Origin: a virus
Virus record (IMG/VR): IMGVR_UViG_3300034072_001021
Span: 124,001 to 188,000 of that record
Direction: 5' to 3' (one strand)
DNA: 64,000 nt
Shown: positions 8,678 through 16,926 of the stretch, in pieces
Layout: each line of letters starts with the position of its first letter
Position numbering within the stretch: position 1 is the first letter of the stretch
Translations under genes and position numbers: made by a program
Notes under the pieces: model-generated
Databases searched by the model: none
What the model was told of the DNA's origin: nothing
Seen by the model: the letters and a program-made list of their open reading frames with translations, nothing else

Positions 8678-9046
8678 ATGAACCTTTACAACTTCTTCAG
8701 TGGGTCTCGAGTATTCCTGATGTTTTGGATAGCGATCTCCCTTGGATCGTGTTCGTTGACTCACATCGTGGATAATAGCGCCATCTACTACACCAACACA
8801 CTCAGTACAGACAGTGAAACCGTCACCTGTAAAGAGTTCACACGTATGGTGAGGATAGGGCATCATCGACCCACGCTACCTAAGGTGGACATTCGTAAGC
8901 TCTCTCAGGACGAGCGAGCCGACCTGCTGTTATCCTACATGGAAAAGTTGAAAACGTACCTTGACAACGAAGAACGATACCTTGCTGAAGACATCGTCAA
9001 GCATCGTGAAACCTGCACTAAACCTGATCTGGTTTTTCAGAAATAA
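8678..9046 (+). CDS. Probable lipoprotein, candidate outer-membrane spanin
   Basis: The start is ATG at 8678 behind AGGTAA. The 122-residue product begins with a hydrophobic signal (VFLMFWIAISLGSC) ending in a lipobox-like LGSC, which would place a lipidated Cys at about residue 25. The mature part is ~97 residues with a helical, charged C-terminal half (SQDERADLLLSYMEKLKTY) and two further Cys. Together with the upstream single-TM coiled-coil protein it could be a two-component spanin. It is longer than most Rz1 proteins and not Pro-rich, so the call is tentative. Confidence 0.65.
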   Translation: MNLYNFFSGSRVFLMFWIAISLGSCSLTHIVDNSAIYYTNTLSTDSETVTCKEFTRMVRIGHHRPTLPKVDIRKLSQDERADLLLSYMEKLKTYLDNEERYLAEDIVKHRETCTKPDLVFQK

Positions 9047-9102
9047 TCCGGAGTATGACATGAGCTTAGCCATTTCTCAATTCATCGAGCCAAGGTGTGG
9101 TA

Positions 9103-10596
9103 ATGTCAGATAACAAGGAGAATAGCCCGTCAGTTGAGTACAGTGCGGTCTTGTATTCCGACGGTGGCTATCACAGCAATGAACGAGCTGGTGGATGGGG
9201 TATCCACGGCTATGTATTCAGTGCCAATGATCTACCGACTAAAGGGAGTGGCAACCCCAAGGCCACTCCGACTGCCCAAGGATACATCGACACCAAGGAT
9301 GAATCCAAGGCAGTCAAGGTTGTCCATTATGTCGATCAGTTTGGTGGCGTGCCTCGTGCCCGCAGCAACAACCAGACCGAACTGCTGGCAACCAAAGAGG
9401 CGCTCAGCTATGTCCTGGATAAGGGCATCAAGAGCACCATCATTTATTCTGATTCCCAGTATGTAGTCGAAGGTATCAACAAGTACCTGGATCGCTGGAA
9501 GCAGACTGGCTACACCAAACAGACTGGCGAAGAGATCGCTAACAAAGACGACTGGCAAGCCGTTGATGCATTACTCAACGAGCTGAAGGGTCGCAATAGC
9601 GAAGTCCGTCTGGCTTGGATCAAAGGACACAATGGCCACGCTGGTAACGAAATGGCTGACCAGTGGGCCGGTAAAGGGAATTGCATTGCCATCAATGGCT
9701 ATGACTTCTCGTTCAAGCTCGAAGAAAAGCCTGAGGGCTATTGGAAAAGCAACCCGTCGCAGAACCGGATGCTCGACCAGCCGAAATGGTACTTCACATC
9801 TCTGGTAGATGATCGTCTGATGAGTGCATGTGGTCGTCACGTGTATTGGACAGGTGATCACGGCGATGACGAAGATACCGGCAAGCCTCAATCGGATTAC
9901 AGCAACGCTGTGATCTACATGAAAGAACGTGTTGAAGTAATGGAGAAGGTCCGTGACCACTTCATTGCCGAAGATAAACAACAACTCGGTCATCTGTTCG
10001 TAGGTATCCTGCGTAACATCCTGAGTGGTGCTATCTCCGAAGACATCAACCGGTTTGGCATGACGGTCTTCCGTAAAAGTAAGGCCAACATGAGCCTGGT
10101 CTCTGACAATAAGTTGCCGGTCATTCATCATCAAACGCCGACAGGCCTGTCGTATTACAACATCGACAACCTGCAGGTCATGATGGAACGTTTGAACGAC
10201 TACATGAATGGTGATAAGGCCATCATTGTCACGGATTTGACCGACCTACTATATGAAGCCTCGGAAAAGAAAGGCGTTGTGACACGTAAGCTCCGCAAGG
10301 AGATCACCAACACGGTGAAACACCTGGACGTGTCAGTGAATTACAACACCGGTCTTGCTCGTGAGCTGAGGGCGATGGATGTGGTTCCAGTGAAGACGAC
10401 GAAAGTCCGACTGATACTGGGCGCAGACATCATAAGTAGGAATGCGCTGTCGGCACTCGCGGAATCCGTTAAGCGAGTGGTTACGTTGACCTGGCGTGAA
10501 TCTGACACGGTCTTCCGTTATGCAACGGTGATCGAGACAGAACACGACATCGGAATCTGGGCCAACCCGTTCGGCAATTTCAAACTGGTGAAATGA
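9103..10596 (+). CDS. Ribonuclease HI with a long C-terminal extension
   Basis: The start is ATG at 9103 behind AAGGTG (497 aa). Residues 12-190 are an RNase HI domain with the catalytic acids visible: D20 in YSDGG, E93 in NNQTEL, D117 in YSDSQ and D186 in GNEMAD, plus the active-site His in KGHNGHAGN. It would cut the RNA strand of RNA:DNA hybrids, for example primers or R-loops. The other ~300 residues (MKERVEVMEKVRDHF..., IIVTDLTDLLYEASEKK..., VRLILGADIISRNALSAL) match nothing I know and are far more than a normal RNase H tail. phiKZ also has an RNase H near its RecA-like and RNAP genes, as I recall. Confidence 0.88.
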   Translation: MSDNKENSPSVEYSAVLYSDGGYHSNERAGGWGIHGYVFSANDLPTKGSGNPKATPTAQGYIDTKDESKAVKVVHYVDQFGGVPRARSNNQTELLATKEALSYVLDKGIKSTIIYSDSQYVVEGINKYLDRWKQTGYTKQTGEEIANKDDWQAVDALLNELKGRNSEVRLAWIKGHNGHAGNEMADQWAGKGNCIAINGYDFSFKLEEKPEGYWKSNPSQNRMLDQPKWYFTSLVDDRLMSACGRHVYWTGDHGDDEDTGKPQSDYSNAVIYMKERVEVMEKVRDHFIAEDKQQLGHLFVGILRNILSGAISEDINRFGMTVFRKSKANMSLVSDNKLPVIHHQTPTGLSYYNIDNLQVMMERLNDYMNGDKAIIVTDLTDLLYEASEKKGVVTRKLRKEITNTVKHLDVSVNYNTGLARELRAMDVVPVKTTKVRLILGADIISRNALSALAESVKRVVTLTWRESDTVFRYATVIETEHDIGIWANPFGNFKLVK

Positions 10597-10607
10597 CGGA
10601 CTAGCAT

Positions 10608-10988
10608 ATGTACCGATCTGTTGCGTTGAACCAATCGAACGGATTCTGGGACTGCTTCAAGCGGACATTGTTCGTGGCCAGTCTCTACTTCCGGTTGATT
10701 CGTAACTACAATCCTGACGATTCGATTCTCGCTGAATTTAATCGTCTGTTCTATCTGGTCAACGATGTACATAGTCTGTCCTTCCCGGCTATGGTCTGTC
10801 CGCTGCTGTGGAAAGATCAGATGGTCGATCAGATAGTACGTCATTGTGAACAGGGCGAGTTCAAGCAAGCGGTTGAACTGGTTTACGGTAAGGTGCCTAA
10901 ATGGCTCCGCTACCTCGACCGCGAAACCATGGTACGTGATGTAGAAAAGGTCTTGCGAAAATCCTACGACAAATGGGAGTTCGCTTGA
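10608..10988 (+). CDS. Hypothetical protein, 126 aa
   Basis: The start ATG at 10608 is 11 bases after the RNase H stop, so it is in the same transcription unit. The protein is mostly helical with aromatic clusters (FKRTLFVASLYFRLIRNY near residue 17) and a basic C-terminal helix (RETMVRDVEKVLRKSYDKW). There is no convincing membrane segment. I recognise no family. Confidence 0.7.
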   Translation: MYRSVALNQSNGFWDCFKRTLFVASLYFRLIRNYNPDDSILAEFNRLFYLVNDVHSLSFPAMVCPLLWKDQMVDQIVRHCEQGEFKQAVELVYGKVPKWLRYLDRETMVRDVEKVLRKSYDKWEFA

Positions 10989-11000
10989 GCCAGCGGCATA

Positions 11001-11027
11001 GATGGGAGGGACTCGTGCCCTCCCATC
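11001..11027. terminator. Bidirectional hairpin terminator
   Basis: GATGGGAGGG pairs with CCCTCCCATC between convergent genes ending at 10988 and 11044. Flanking GCATA (10996-11000) and TATGC (11032-11036) can extend the base of the stem. Confidence 0.8.
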
Positions 11028-11043
11028 CACTTATGCGGCACAA

Positions 11044-11868
11044 CTATTTTTTCAGCTCTGCAACGCTGTCTTTGACGGCTTCAGAGAACTGACGAATACG
11101 GAACAGAAGCACCCCATAAGACTCGACTTCTCGAGCAATCGTGAGGGTCAGTTCAACCAGTTCTTGGGTGGCTGTCTTGGATACGTTGGGGTTTTCCTCG
11201 ACCAGCGGGATCAGACTGCCAGACAGTTCCATGGTGCGAGCAATTGCCGCCTGGATCTTGGTGCTGGGATTGGCCTTATCCACTGCCATGATGTCGTTCA
11301 GGTTGCTCTTGGTAACCTTGACATCCTGCGCACGCTCGATAACCGAACCCAGTTGACGACGGATCTGTACCGAAGCAGGATCGAAGTAGGTCTTGCCGAT
11401 GGTGACCATGGCGTCAGTGAGACCAACGGTACGCGGGCCAGTGTGACCAACACCAGAAGCTGCACGCAGCACATCCGGGTTATGGATCACACGACCAATG
11501 GTCTCGTTGAACTGACGGATCATGTACTCGATCTTGACGGCCTTGGACATGGCGTCTTTCAGCGATTCGCTGTAAGGTACCCACTGACCAATAAAACCTT
11601 CAGGAACGATGATGTCCTTCGTGCTGGCATCAACGAAACCAACACGAGCAATGATCCCATCGAGATCATTTGACATCGGACGAAGAGCCGACAGGTTGCC
11701 GATGTTGATCTTGCTGAAGTAGGAGCTTACGCCGTTAAAGAACTGACTGAAGCGCTTCTTAGCGTCGAGCAGGAATGTGGGAGCTGCCATAGCTTCCATG
11801 GAGATATTGCGAGCAATGAACTCCAGCTGTTCGAGGCTCACTTCATCAAAAGAATCCGCGTGATGCAT
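11044..11868 (-). CDS. Probable internal virion protein with an S-x-E maturation site
   Basis: The start is ATG at 11866-11868 (MHHADSFDEV...) behind AAGGAGT; the longer frame starts inside the leader. The 274-residue protein is helical. Near its N-terminus it carries SLE (11-13) and SME (23-25, NISMEAMAAP), the S-x-E cleavage site of phiKZ-type prohead proteases; cutting after residue 25 would remove a short acidic propeptide. The rest (VKIEYMIRQFNETIGRVIHN..., TVGLTDAMVTIGKTY) matches no enzyme family I know. Its lone minus-strand placement fits a late gene. Confidence 0.75.
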   Translation of the reverse strand: MHHADSFDEVSLEQLEFIARNISMEAMAAPTFLLDAKKRFSQFFNGVSSYFSKINIGNLSALRPMSNDLDGIIARVGFVDASTKDIIVPEGFIGQWVPYSESLKDAMSKAVKIEYMIRQFNETIGRVIHNPDVLRAASGVGHTGPRTVGLTDAMVTIGKTYFDPASVQIRRQLGSVIERAQDVKVTKSNLNDIMAVDKANPSTKIQAAIARTMELSGSLIPLVEENPNVSKTATQELVELTLTIAREVESYGVLLFRIRQFSEAVKDSVAELKK

Positions 11869-11950
11869 TGAGAGACTCCTTGTTAAAAGAAAGTGGTTTT
11901 TCATATCGTTTGCGCTAACCGATTACCATCTCCTTCTGGAAATGTAACCT

Positions 11951-13537
11951 ATGTCGAACAACCCGTTTGCCAAATTCAAGAAAGCACCGTCCATCCGTCC
12001 CATGTGGAACATTGGTGCGCTCTTCGATATCCAGACCGGAAAGTACTACAAGGGTAAGCACGGTGAATCCATCCTGTGCGGTGGCCTCAACCATTTTACC
12101 GGCGTAGCTGGCCTTCCGAACATGTTCAAGACCGTGATCTCTCTGTACCAGCTTGGTGCAGTGATGAACCGGGTCTCCCTTGCCATTATGATGGCACATG
12201 ACTCAGAGAATACGTTGTCTCCGGGCCGTATCATGACGGTATTCCGTCAGTTCCCTGAGTTGTTCGGTCAAGACTTGATCGAGAACAACCGCCTGCTGTT
12301 CACTGATGCCAACACCTATACCGGTAATGGTTGGTGGAACGCCATGCGTGAATACGCTGACGATCGTCGTGCTGACAAGTCGATCCTGATCACCACTCCG
12401 TTTGTCGATGAGACCAGTGGCGAACTGATCAAGATCCCGACCCCAACCCTGTGTTTCCTTGACTCCCTGTCCGGTCTGCAGACCGAAGGCGTCATGGACA
12501 TGTACGAGAAGGGCGATGTCGGTGGTAAAGAACTGAACATGGTCGCCATGAAAGGCGCTGGTGCGAAGAGCCAGCTGATCGATCAGGTGACTGCCGTGAC
12601 CGGCGGTTCTGGTGTACACTTCCTGATGACTGCTCACGTCGGTCAGGAATACCAGCTTGACATGTACAAACCGAACGTCAAGAAGCTCAAGTTCCTCAAG
12701 GGTGACCTCAAGCTCAAGAAGGTACCGGAGAACTTCTCCTTCCTGACCGCCAACTGCTGGTACTGCGTAGCACTGGTTCCGATGATCGACGCGGACAAGC
12801 TGCCTGAGTTCCCGCGTGACGAAGAAGACGATCTGAAGGGCGATACCGACCTGATCTGCATCACGTTGGTCAACCTGCGTGGTAAATCTGGCCCGTCCGG
12901 TATTCCGTTCGAAGTAGTGGTGTCTCAGTCAGAAGGTGTCAAACCGTCTCTGACAGAGTTCGTTTACTGCAAGGGTTACGAGTACTATGGTATCAGTGAC
13001 AAGGACGGTAACAAGGCCAAAGGTAAGCCGAACTTCCGCCTGGATCTGTACCCGTCGGTCAACATGACCCGTAAGTCGATTCGCGGTCTGATGGAAACCG
13101 ATGCTCGTCTTCAACGTGCCATGAACATCACTGCCGAGATGTGCATGATGAACAACCTCTGGCACGATCTGCCAGAAGGCCTCCTGTGCACGCCTAAGGA
13201 GCTTTACGACGACATCAAGGCCATGGGCTATGATTGGGACCTGTTGCTCGATACGCGCGGTTTCTGGCTGCCTCTGGAAGAGGAAGGTGTCTACAAGGAC
13301 ACTCCGTTCCTTTCTACCATGGACCTGCTGAACATGCGTGCTGGCACTTATCGTCCTTACTGGTACGATGCCGCCGCCAAGGCCAAAGGCGTGGCAGTAG
13401 CAACAATTGCTACTGTGTCTGAAGCTACCGCTGGAACTGAATCCGAAAAGATAGTCAGCCCGGCAGCAGCCAAAGCATCATCGGCAGCAGAACTGATGAA
13501 AAAGATCACGGCTCGTCAAGCTGAGAAGACGGCCTAA
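11951..13537 (+). CDS. RecA-fold ATPase, UvsX/RecA-like recombinase or helicase
   Basis: The 528-residue protein has a RecA-type core. The P-loop region ILCGGLNHFTGVAGLPNMFK(T) (41-61) has the spacing of GxxxxxKT but Phe replaces the usual Gly before Lys. Walker B is TPTLCFLDSLSG (~166), followed by a Ser/Thr/Gly-rich segment (VTGGSGVHFLMTAHVGQ, ~217) like the RecA DNA-binding/switch region. The C-terminal ~60 residues are Ala-rich and low complexity. It could act in strand exchange during recombination-dependent replication, together with the SbcC-like ATPase. A DnaB-type role is less likely, since no primase-interacting N-domain is present. Confidence 0.75.
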   Translation: MSNNPFAKFKKAPSIRPMWNIGALFDIQTGKYYKGKHGESILCGGLNHFTGVAGLPNMFKTVISLYQLGAVMNRVSLAIMMAHDSENTLSPGRIMTVFRQFPELFGQDLIENNRLLFTDANTYTGNGWWNAMREYADDRRADKSILITTPFVDETSGELIKIPTPTLCFLDSLSGLQTEGVMDMYEKGDVGGKELNMVAMKGAGAKSQLIDQVTAVTGGSGVHFLMTAHVGQEYQLDMYKPNVKKLKFLKGDLKLKKVPENFSFLTANCWYCVALVPMIDADKLPEFPRDEEDDLKGDTDLICITLVNLRGKSGPSGIPFEVVVSQSEGVKPSLTEFVYCKGYEYYGISDKDGNKAKGKPNFRLDLYPSVNMTRKSIRGLMETDARLQRAMNITAEMCMMNNLWHDLPEGLLCTPKELYDDIKAMGYDWDLLLDTRGFWLPLEEEGVYKDTPFLSTMDLLNMRAGTYRPYWYDAAAKAKGVAVATIATVSEATAGTESEKIVSPAAAKASSAAELMKKITARQAEKTA

Positions 13538-13545
13538 TACTCTGA

Positions 13546-13573
13546 GGCTGGTGTGTCCCAGTGCACACCAGCC
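13546..13573 (+). terminator. Hairpin, possible attenuating terminator
   Basis: GGCTGGTGTG pairs with CACACCAGCC over an 8-base loop, 9 bases after the RecA-like stop. No U-tract follows, and the next gene in the same direction starts 30 bases later. Confidence 0.65.
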
Positions 13574-13603
13574 ACTTCAACGACCATTCTGGAGGACATA
13601 GTC

Positions 13604-13885
13604 ATGTCCGAAAACGTAGTTACTGCTGTCGTCGACATGATCGCACAGCGCAATCCCGGCGCGGCAAACCGTTTTGCTCGCAAGTTCCACTGCAACTCCA
13701 ATGACTCGAAGGTACAGGTGAGTGAACTGAATCGCTTCTGGCGTGATCAGCTCTCCCTCCTGCACGTCTCCACTATCTCGGCACGCACTTGCCTGGTGGA
13801 CGACATTGCTCCGAGTGATTGGCTCCGTCACTTCGAACAACTGGTACTGCCGATCGTCGTTCAGCACGACCTGCCAGCAGCCTGA
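13604..13885 (+). CDS. Hypothetical protein, 93 aa
   Basis: The start is ATG at 13604 behind a strong GGAGGA; in-frame codons upstream lie inside the hairpin. The small soluble protein (MSENVVTAVVDMIAQ...) has no motif I recognise. It sits between the RecA-like gene and the RNAP beta fragment, 9 bases ahead of the latter. Confidence 0.75.
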   Translation: MSENVVTAVVDMIAQRNPGAANRFARKFHCNSNDSKVQVSELNRFWRDQLSLLHVSTISARTCLVDDIAPSDWLRHFEQLVLPIVVQHDLPAA

Positions 13886-13894
13886 GGTAAGTAT

Positions 13895-14599
13895 ATGGCC
13901 AGCCGTAAAGAACTCACGGAATTTATTGTCAACGCTATTGCGGGCATTATTCCGGGTGACACGTACAACTCTGAGCTGACCAAGAAGCGTCTTGATGAGA
14001 TGTCGGATACTGAATTCGATCAGTACATCCGTTCCCTCGCTAAGCCTGAAACCGAAGAAAGGCGTACACAGCAGGAGATCCTGCCGTTCTATTCGCCTAA
14101 CCTGAAAGATCCCCGGATCACCATGGACAACCTGTTGAAAGTTGCTGAGGACATCGGCCATCCTTTCTTCGAGCAAATCTGGCTCACAGATCCTCAGACA
14201 GGTACTACGTTCCTGACTCCGCAGAAGTATCTCGTGATCGACATGACGGTTCGTCGTCAAGCGCAGACACTGACCAAGAAATCGTCGATCCCTGAGAACG
14301 CTCGTCATGTTGACGAGATGTCTGGTCAGGTAACGGGTAAATCCAAAGGCTCCAAGATTTCTTTCCCCGAACTTCAGTCTCAACTCGCACAGGGTCTTGA
14401 AAACACTCTGATCGAAGAGATCAAGGTTCGCGGTGGAGACCGTGTATCTCAGCTGGAATTCGATCGCCAGTTGATTGAAAACGGTGAAGCCAGTATCGAA
14501 GATGTCACCTCTCACGGTGGCGTGACCAGTTCCACGTCGACTGTCTCGATCCTGTATCGTGGCATGATGCTCGACAACAACCTGGATGAAGTTCCATGA
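13895..14599 (+). CDS. RNA polymerase beta subunit, C-terminal fragment (virion RNAP, phiKZ gp149-like)
   Basis: This 234-residue protein resembles the C-terminal clamp-connecting part of bacterial beta. The order is the expected one: a start like DPQTGTTFLTPQKYLVIDMT (compare the GKVTVGYMYMLKL strand), a short basic loop (QAQTLTKKSSIPENARHVDE), SGQVTGKSKGSKISFPELQS in place of the [20 protein letters not shown] block, then an acidic helix (GLENTLIEEIKVRGGD) in place of the WALEAYGAAYTL helix. Homology is therefore structural rather than strong in sequence. It would complete the beta protein at 29440, which stops just before this segment. Recalled synteny with phiKZ (RNase H, RecA-like, gp149) supports the call. 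Confidence 0.65.
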   Translation: MASRKELTEFIVNAIAGIIPGDTYNSELTKKRLDEMSDTEFDQYIRSLAKPETEERRTQQEILPFYSPNLKDPRITMDNLLKVAEDIGHPFFEQIWLTDPQTGTTFLTPQKYLVIDMTVRRQAQTLTKKSSIPENARHVDEMSGQVTGKSKGSKISFPELQSQLAQGLENTLIEEIKVRGGDRVSQLEFDRQLIENGEASIEDVTSHGGVTSSTSTVSILYRGMMLDNNLDEVP

Positions 14600-15084
14600 C
14601 CTACGCGGATAGTGATAAAGCTATTCTGCAGAACCACATCGCTGCGGTAGACGGTTGGATCAGCCTCTATCGTAGCGATGCTGTCAACGATGCTGTTGGC
14701 GCTGTAGAAATGGTGTTCAATGAACAGATTCCTGAAATCAGGCGTATTCGCTGGTTCAGTATCGCAAGTCCTGTAGAACTGCTCAACCTGTGGACTCGTT
14801 TCATTGAAACCGATGATGCGAACAAAGAGCGTAAAGAGAGTGTCTTCGACTTCTATGTCAATGGCACTGCCTATATGCAGCTGATGGCACCAATCGCATC
14901 CGCACAGGCGGATTCGTTTTATGCGCATGTTGCACATTCGCTCACATGGACTCAGCGTGCGGGTGTAGTACCGGACATTGTCCGTGAGAACAGCACCACC
15001 AAAGAAAATACAGTGAAAATGTTGAAGGACAACCCCTGGGCTCTCTTTCTTATTTTGCTATCCTTGATTCCACCGCGAGTCTGA
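14596..15084 (+). CDS. Hypothetical protein, 162 aa
   Basis: The start overlaps the stop of the beta fragment (ATGA), so translation is coupled. The protein is acidic and helical, with a short hydrophobic C-terminus (NPWALFLILLSLIPPRV) too short for a firm membrane call. I recognise no family. Coupling to an RNAP piece makes a polymerase-associated role possible but unproven. Confidence 0.75.
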   Translation: MTYADSDKAILQNHIAAVDGWISLYRSDAVNDAVGAVEMVFNEQIPEIRRIRWFSIASPVELLNLWTRFIETDDANKERKESVFDFYVNGTAYMQLMAPIASAQADSFYAHVAHSLTWTQRAGVVPDIVRENSTTKENTVKMLKDNPWALFLILLSLIPPRV

Positions 15085-15100
15085 TTGCTCTTTGGTTCAA

Positions 15101-15113
15101 CGATACATTATCA
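15101..15113 (+). promoter_or_regulatory. Putative phage promoter element (ATACATTATCA)
   Basis: CGATACATTATCA is 13 bases upstream of the GTG start at 15126. It matches the elements at 57385 and 61554. Confidence 0.35.
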
Positions 15114-15125
15114 AGAGGATAAATC

Positions 15126-15857
15126 GTGAGAACAGATCTTACGATGATGCTGCAAATCGATGCCCTCTTTGATACGAGGATGGGCACCCTGCTTAAGCTT
15201 GATCCCGACGTGATGAAACACATCGACATTGTAGAGTATCGCAACCGCAATATCGATGATTTCGAGAAAATCACAAAAGGGCGAGTGACCAATGATGCGT
15301 ACAAGGAAGCTTACGCCAAACGCGATAACGAGACTCTGAGTAAGAGTATCGTCACAGGCATCCTGCCAATCCTGGATACGTATCTCTCAAGCATCAGTGA
15401 ACGTTATACGCGCAAGATCGACATCACCTCGGTGAGGATCGACATCAACACGTATCCGTACATCCTGCCAGGCCCTACCATTCAGGACATCAGGTCAGTT
15501 ATGTCGGCTCTGCTGCCACATTACACGACCATTGGTGTAGTGCGTCTGAGTCCTCACGAACTCACCCCAGAATTCATGAAGCGCTGTTACAATGGCTGGG
15601 CGATCTATGACTTCAACGAATGGTTGGAGATTCATCATGAGCGCCTACTTGCCCACTCAATTAACAGCGTGTCGGCCATAATCCCCAGGGTCCATTTGAA
15701 GGACCCTGGGGAGTTCCAAGTCGATAACGAATTCTTCATGGAAGCAGATCGTCACGGCTTATTCGAAATGGTGATGGAAGACTTCATTCACCTGGAGTGT
15801 ATTCCGGCATCGGACTTTTCGTTCCTTATGCCTGGGACGTACAAGCCAGCGAATTAG
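15126..15857 (+). CDS. Hypothetical protein, 243 aa
   Basis: Translation starts at a GTG behind AAGAGGA (MRTDLTMMLQIDALFD...). The protein is alpha/beta and soluble; MLQIDALFDTRMGTLLKLD and a Pro/Ile-rich middle (INTYPYILPGPTIQD) are its clearest features. I recognise no family. The last 4 bases overlap the convergent gene on the other strand, and an 11-bp terminator-like hairpin is embedded in the coding sequence at 15683-15711. Confidence 0.75.
   Translation: MRTDLTMMLQIDALFDTRMGTLLKLDPDVMKHIDIVEYRNRNIDDFEKITKGRVTNDAYKEAYAKRDNETLSKSIVTGILPILDTYLSSISERYTRKIDITSVRIDINTYPYILPGPTIQDIRSVMSALLPHYTTIGVVRLSPHELTPEFMKRCYNGWAIYDFNEWLEIHHERLLAHSINSVSAIIPRVHLKDPGEFQVDNEFFMEADRHGLFEMVMEDFIHLECIPASDFSFLMPGTYKPAN
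15683..15711. terminator. Terminator-like hairpin inside a coding sequence
   Basis: CCCCAGGGTCC pairs perfectly with GGACCCTGGGG over a 7-base loop, within the gene at 15126. On the minus strand it lies ~140 bases beyond the stop of the gene at 15854-16372, so it may terminate that transcript. Confidence 0.45.
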
Positions 15858-16372
15858 TCGTCGTCACCTTCGCGCAGTTGTCGTTCAGATTCTTCAACCG
15901 AGGTCACGAAGTCGTCGTAGTTGACCGACTGCGTGCCTTGGGCAGTGATGTCCGGAACCAGAGTAGGTTCAGGCAGTGCTGCAGGATCTGGACGAGTCAC
16001 GCGTGGAGCTTGAGCACCTGCTGTGATATCCACAGCAAATGGGTTCTTGCCGCCCAGCATACGAAGCAGTTCGTTCTGGGCATTAGCCAGACGCTGCGAT
16101 TCATCGACTTGGCGTTCTTCCACATCGATCTTACGTGTGGTGAGTGCTGCGGTATCCAGATCACGAAGGAGCGACACAAAGTCCCGACTATCTTTATCGA
16201 TCTTCGGTACACCGTGTTGAAGCTCTTTCTTAACCATCGCAATACGAATGCTTTGCGTGGTTTTGATTACTTCAAGAGGGTCTGTTGAATCGCTGATTTG
16301 AAACGGGCCTTCCGAAAGATATTCGGCTTCGGCCGGCATCAGCTCACCCTCAATTGGGTTGAGTTCTGACAT
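15854..16372 (-). CDS. Hypothetical acidic helical protein, 172 aa
   Basis: The start is ATG at 16370-16372 (MSELNPIEGE...) behind AGGAG, nine codons inside the longest frame. There are three parts: an acidic N-terminus, a charged helix (about 35-110, with a likely coiled coil RKIDVEERQVDESQRLANAQ) and a Pro-rich linker ending in an acidic tail (EESERQLREGDDD). This resembles small DNA-packaging or scaffold-type proteins, but no motif proves it. A small terminase subunit is one possibility and has not yet been found elsewhere in the window. Confidence 0.7.
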   Translation of the reverse strand: MSELNPIEGELMPAEAEYLSEGPFQISDSTDPLEVIKTTQSIRIAMVKKELQHGVPKIDKDSRDFVSLLRDLDTAALTTRKIDVEERQVDESQRLANAQNELLRMLGGKNPFAVDITAGAQAPRVTRPDPAALPEPTLVPDITAQGTQSVNYDDFVTSVEESERQLREGDDD

Positions 16373-16429
16373 CGGAAAATCTCCTAAAAATAGTCGCACA
16401 TAGGATCAGCGTGTGATTTCGGAGTATTT

Positions 16430-16909
16430 ATGATCAAGTGGTTAACAGGATGGCTGTTCGGAGGCAGCGAAGAACCGCCAGAAACAGAAGACATCTATCA
16501 GAAAATCATCGAGGAAATAGGAGCAGACAATGAACTAAGCGACCTAAATTTCATCCCGGTAAAATCCCGTTCAGTCCTTATGACGTCTACCAGTAAAAGC
16601 TTGGTAGAGTTGCAAGAACTGTTAATCGAAAGTGCAGTGATTGTTTCAAAGCAGGATTACATCCCAACCAAATGGAAAGGGAAGTACGCCACTGTGATGA
16701 CACAACCACTAGACACGTATATCAGCGATGAAGATGACATCCTCCATCCGTTTGACTGGATCGAGAATCATCGTCATTATATCATTAAACTCGTCGACGC
16801 CGTCCTTAAAATGGATCGTGCGGAACGCGAGTACTATCAGCGTTTCATCAACTTCATTATCGTCGATATTCTTAACCTGCTTAATGCAAGTAAGGAATGT
16901 GTGCGGTAA
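16430..16909 (+). CDS. Hypothetical protein, 159 aa
   Basis: The ATG at 16430 follows CGGAG. The N-terminus (MIKWLTGWLFGGSEEPPETE) is a short amphipathic Trp-rich stretch before an acidic linker, and could attach to a membrane surface. The rest is helical (FINFIIVDILNLLNASKE at the end). No family is recognised. It is first in a run of three plus-strand genes. Confidence 0.7.
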   Translation: MIKWLTGWLFGGSEEPPETEDIYQKIIEEIGADNELSDLNFIPVKSRSVLMTSTSKSLVELQELLIESAVIVSKQDYIPTKWKGKYATVMTQPLDTYISDEDDILHPFDWIENHRHYIIKLVDAVLKMDRAEREYYQRFINFIIVDILNLLNASKECVR

Positions 16910-16926
16910 TTCATCGAGAATGAATC

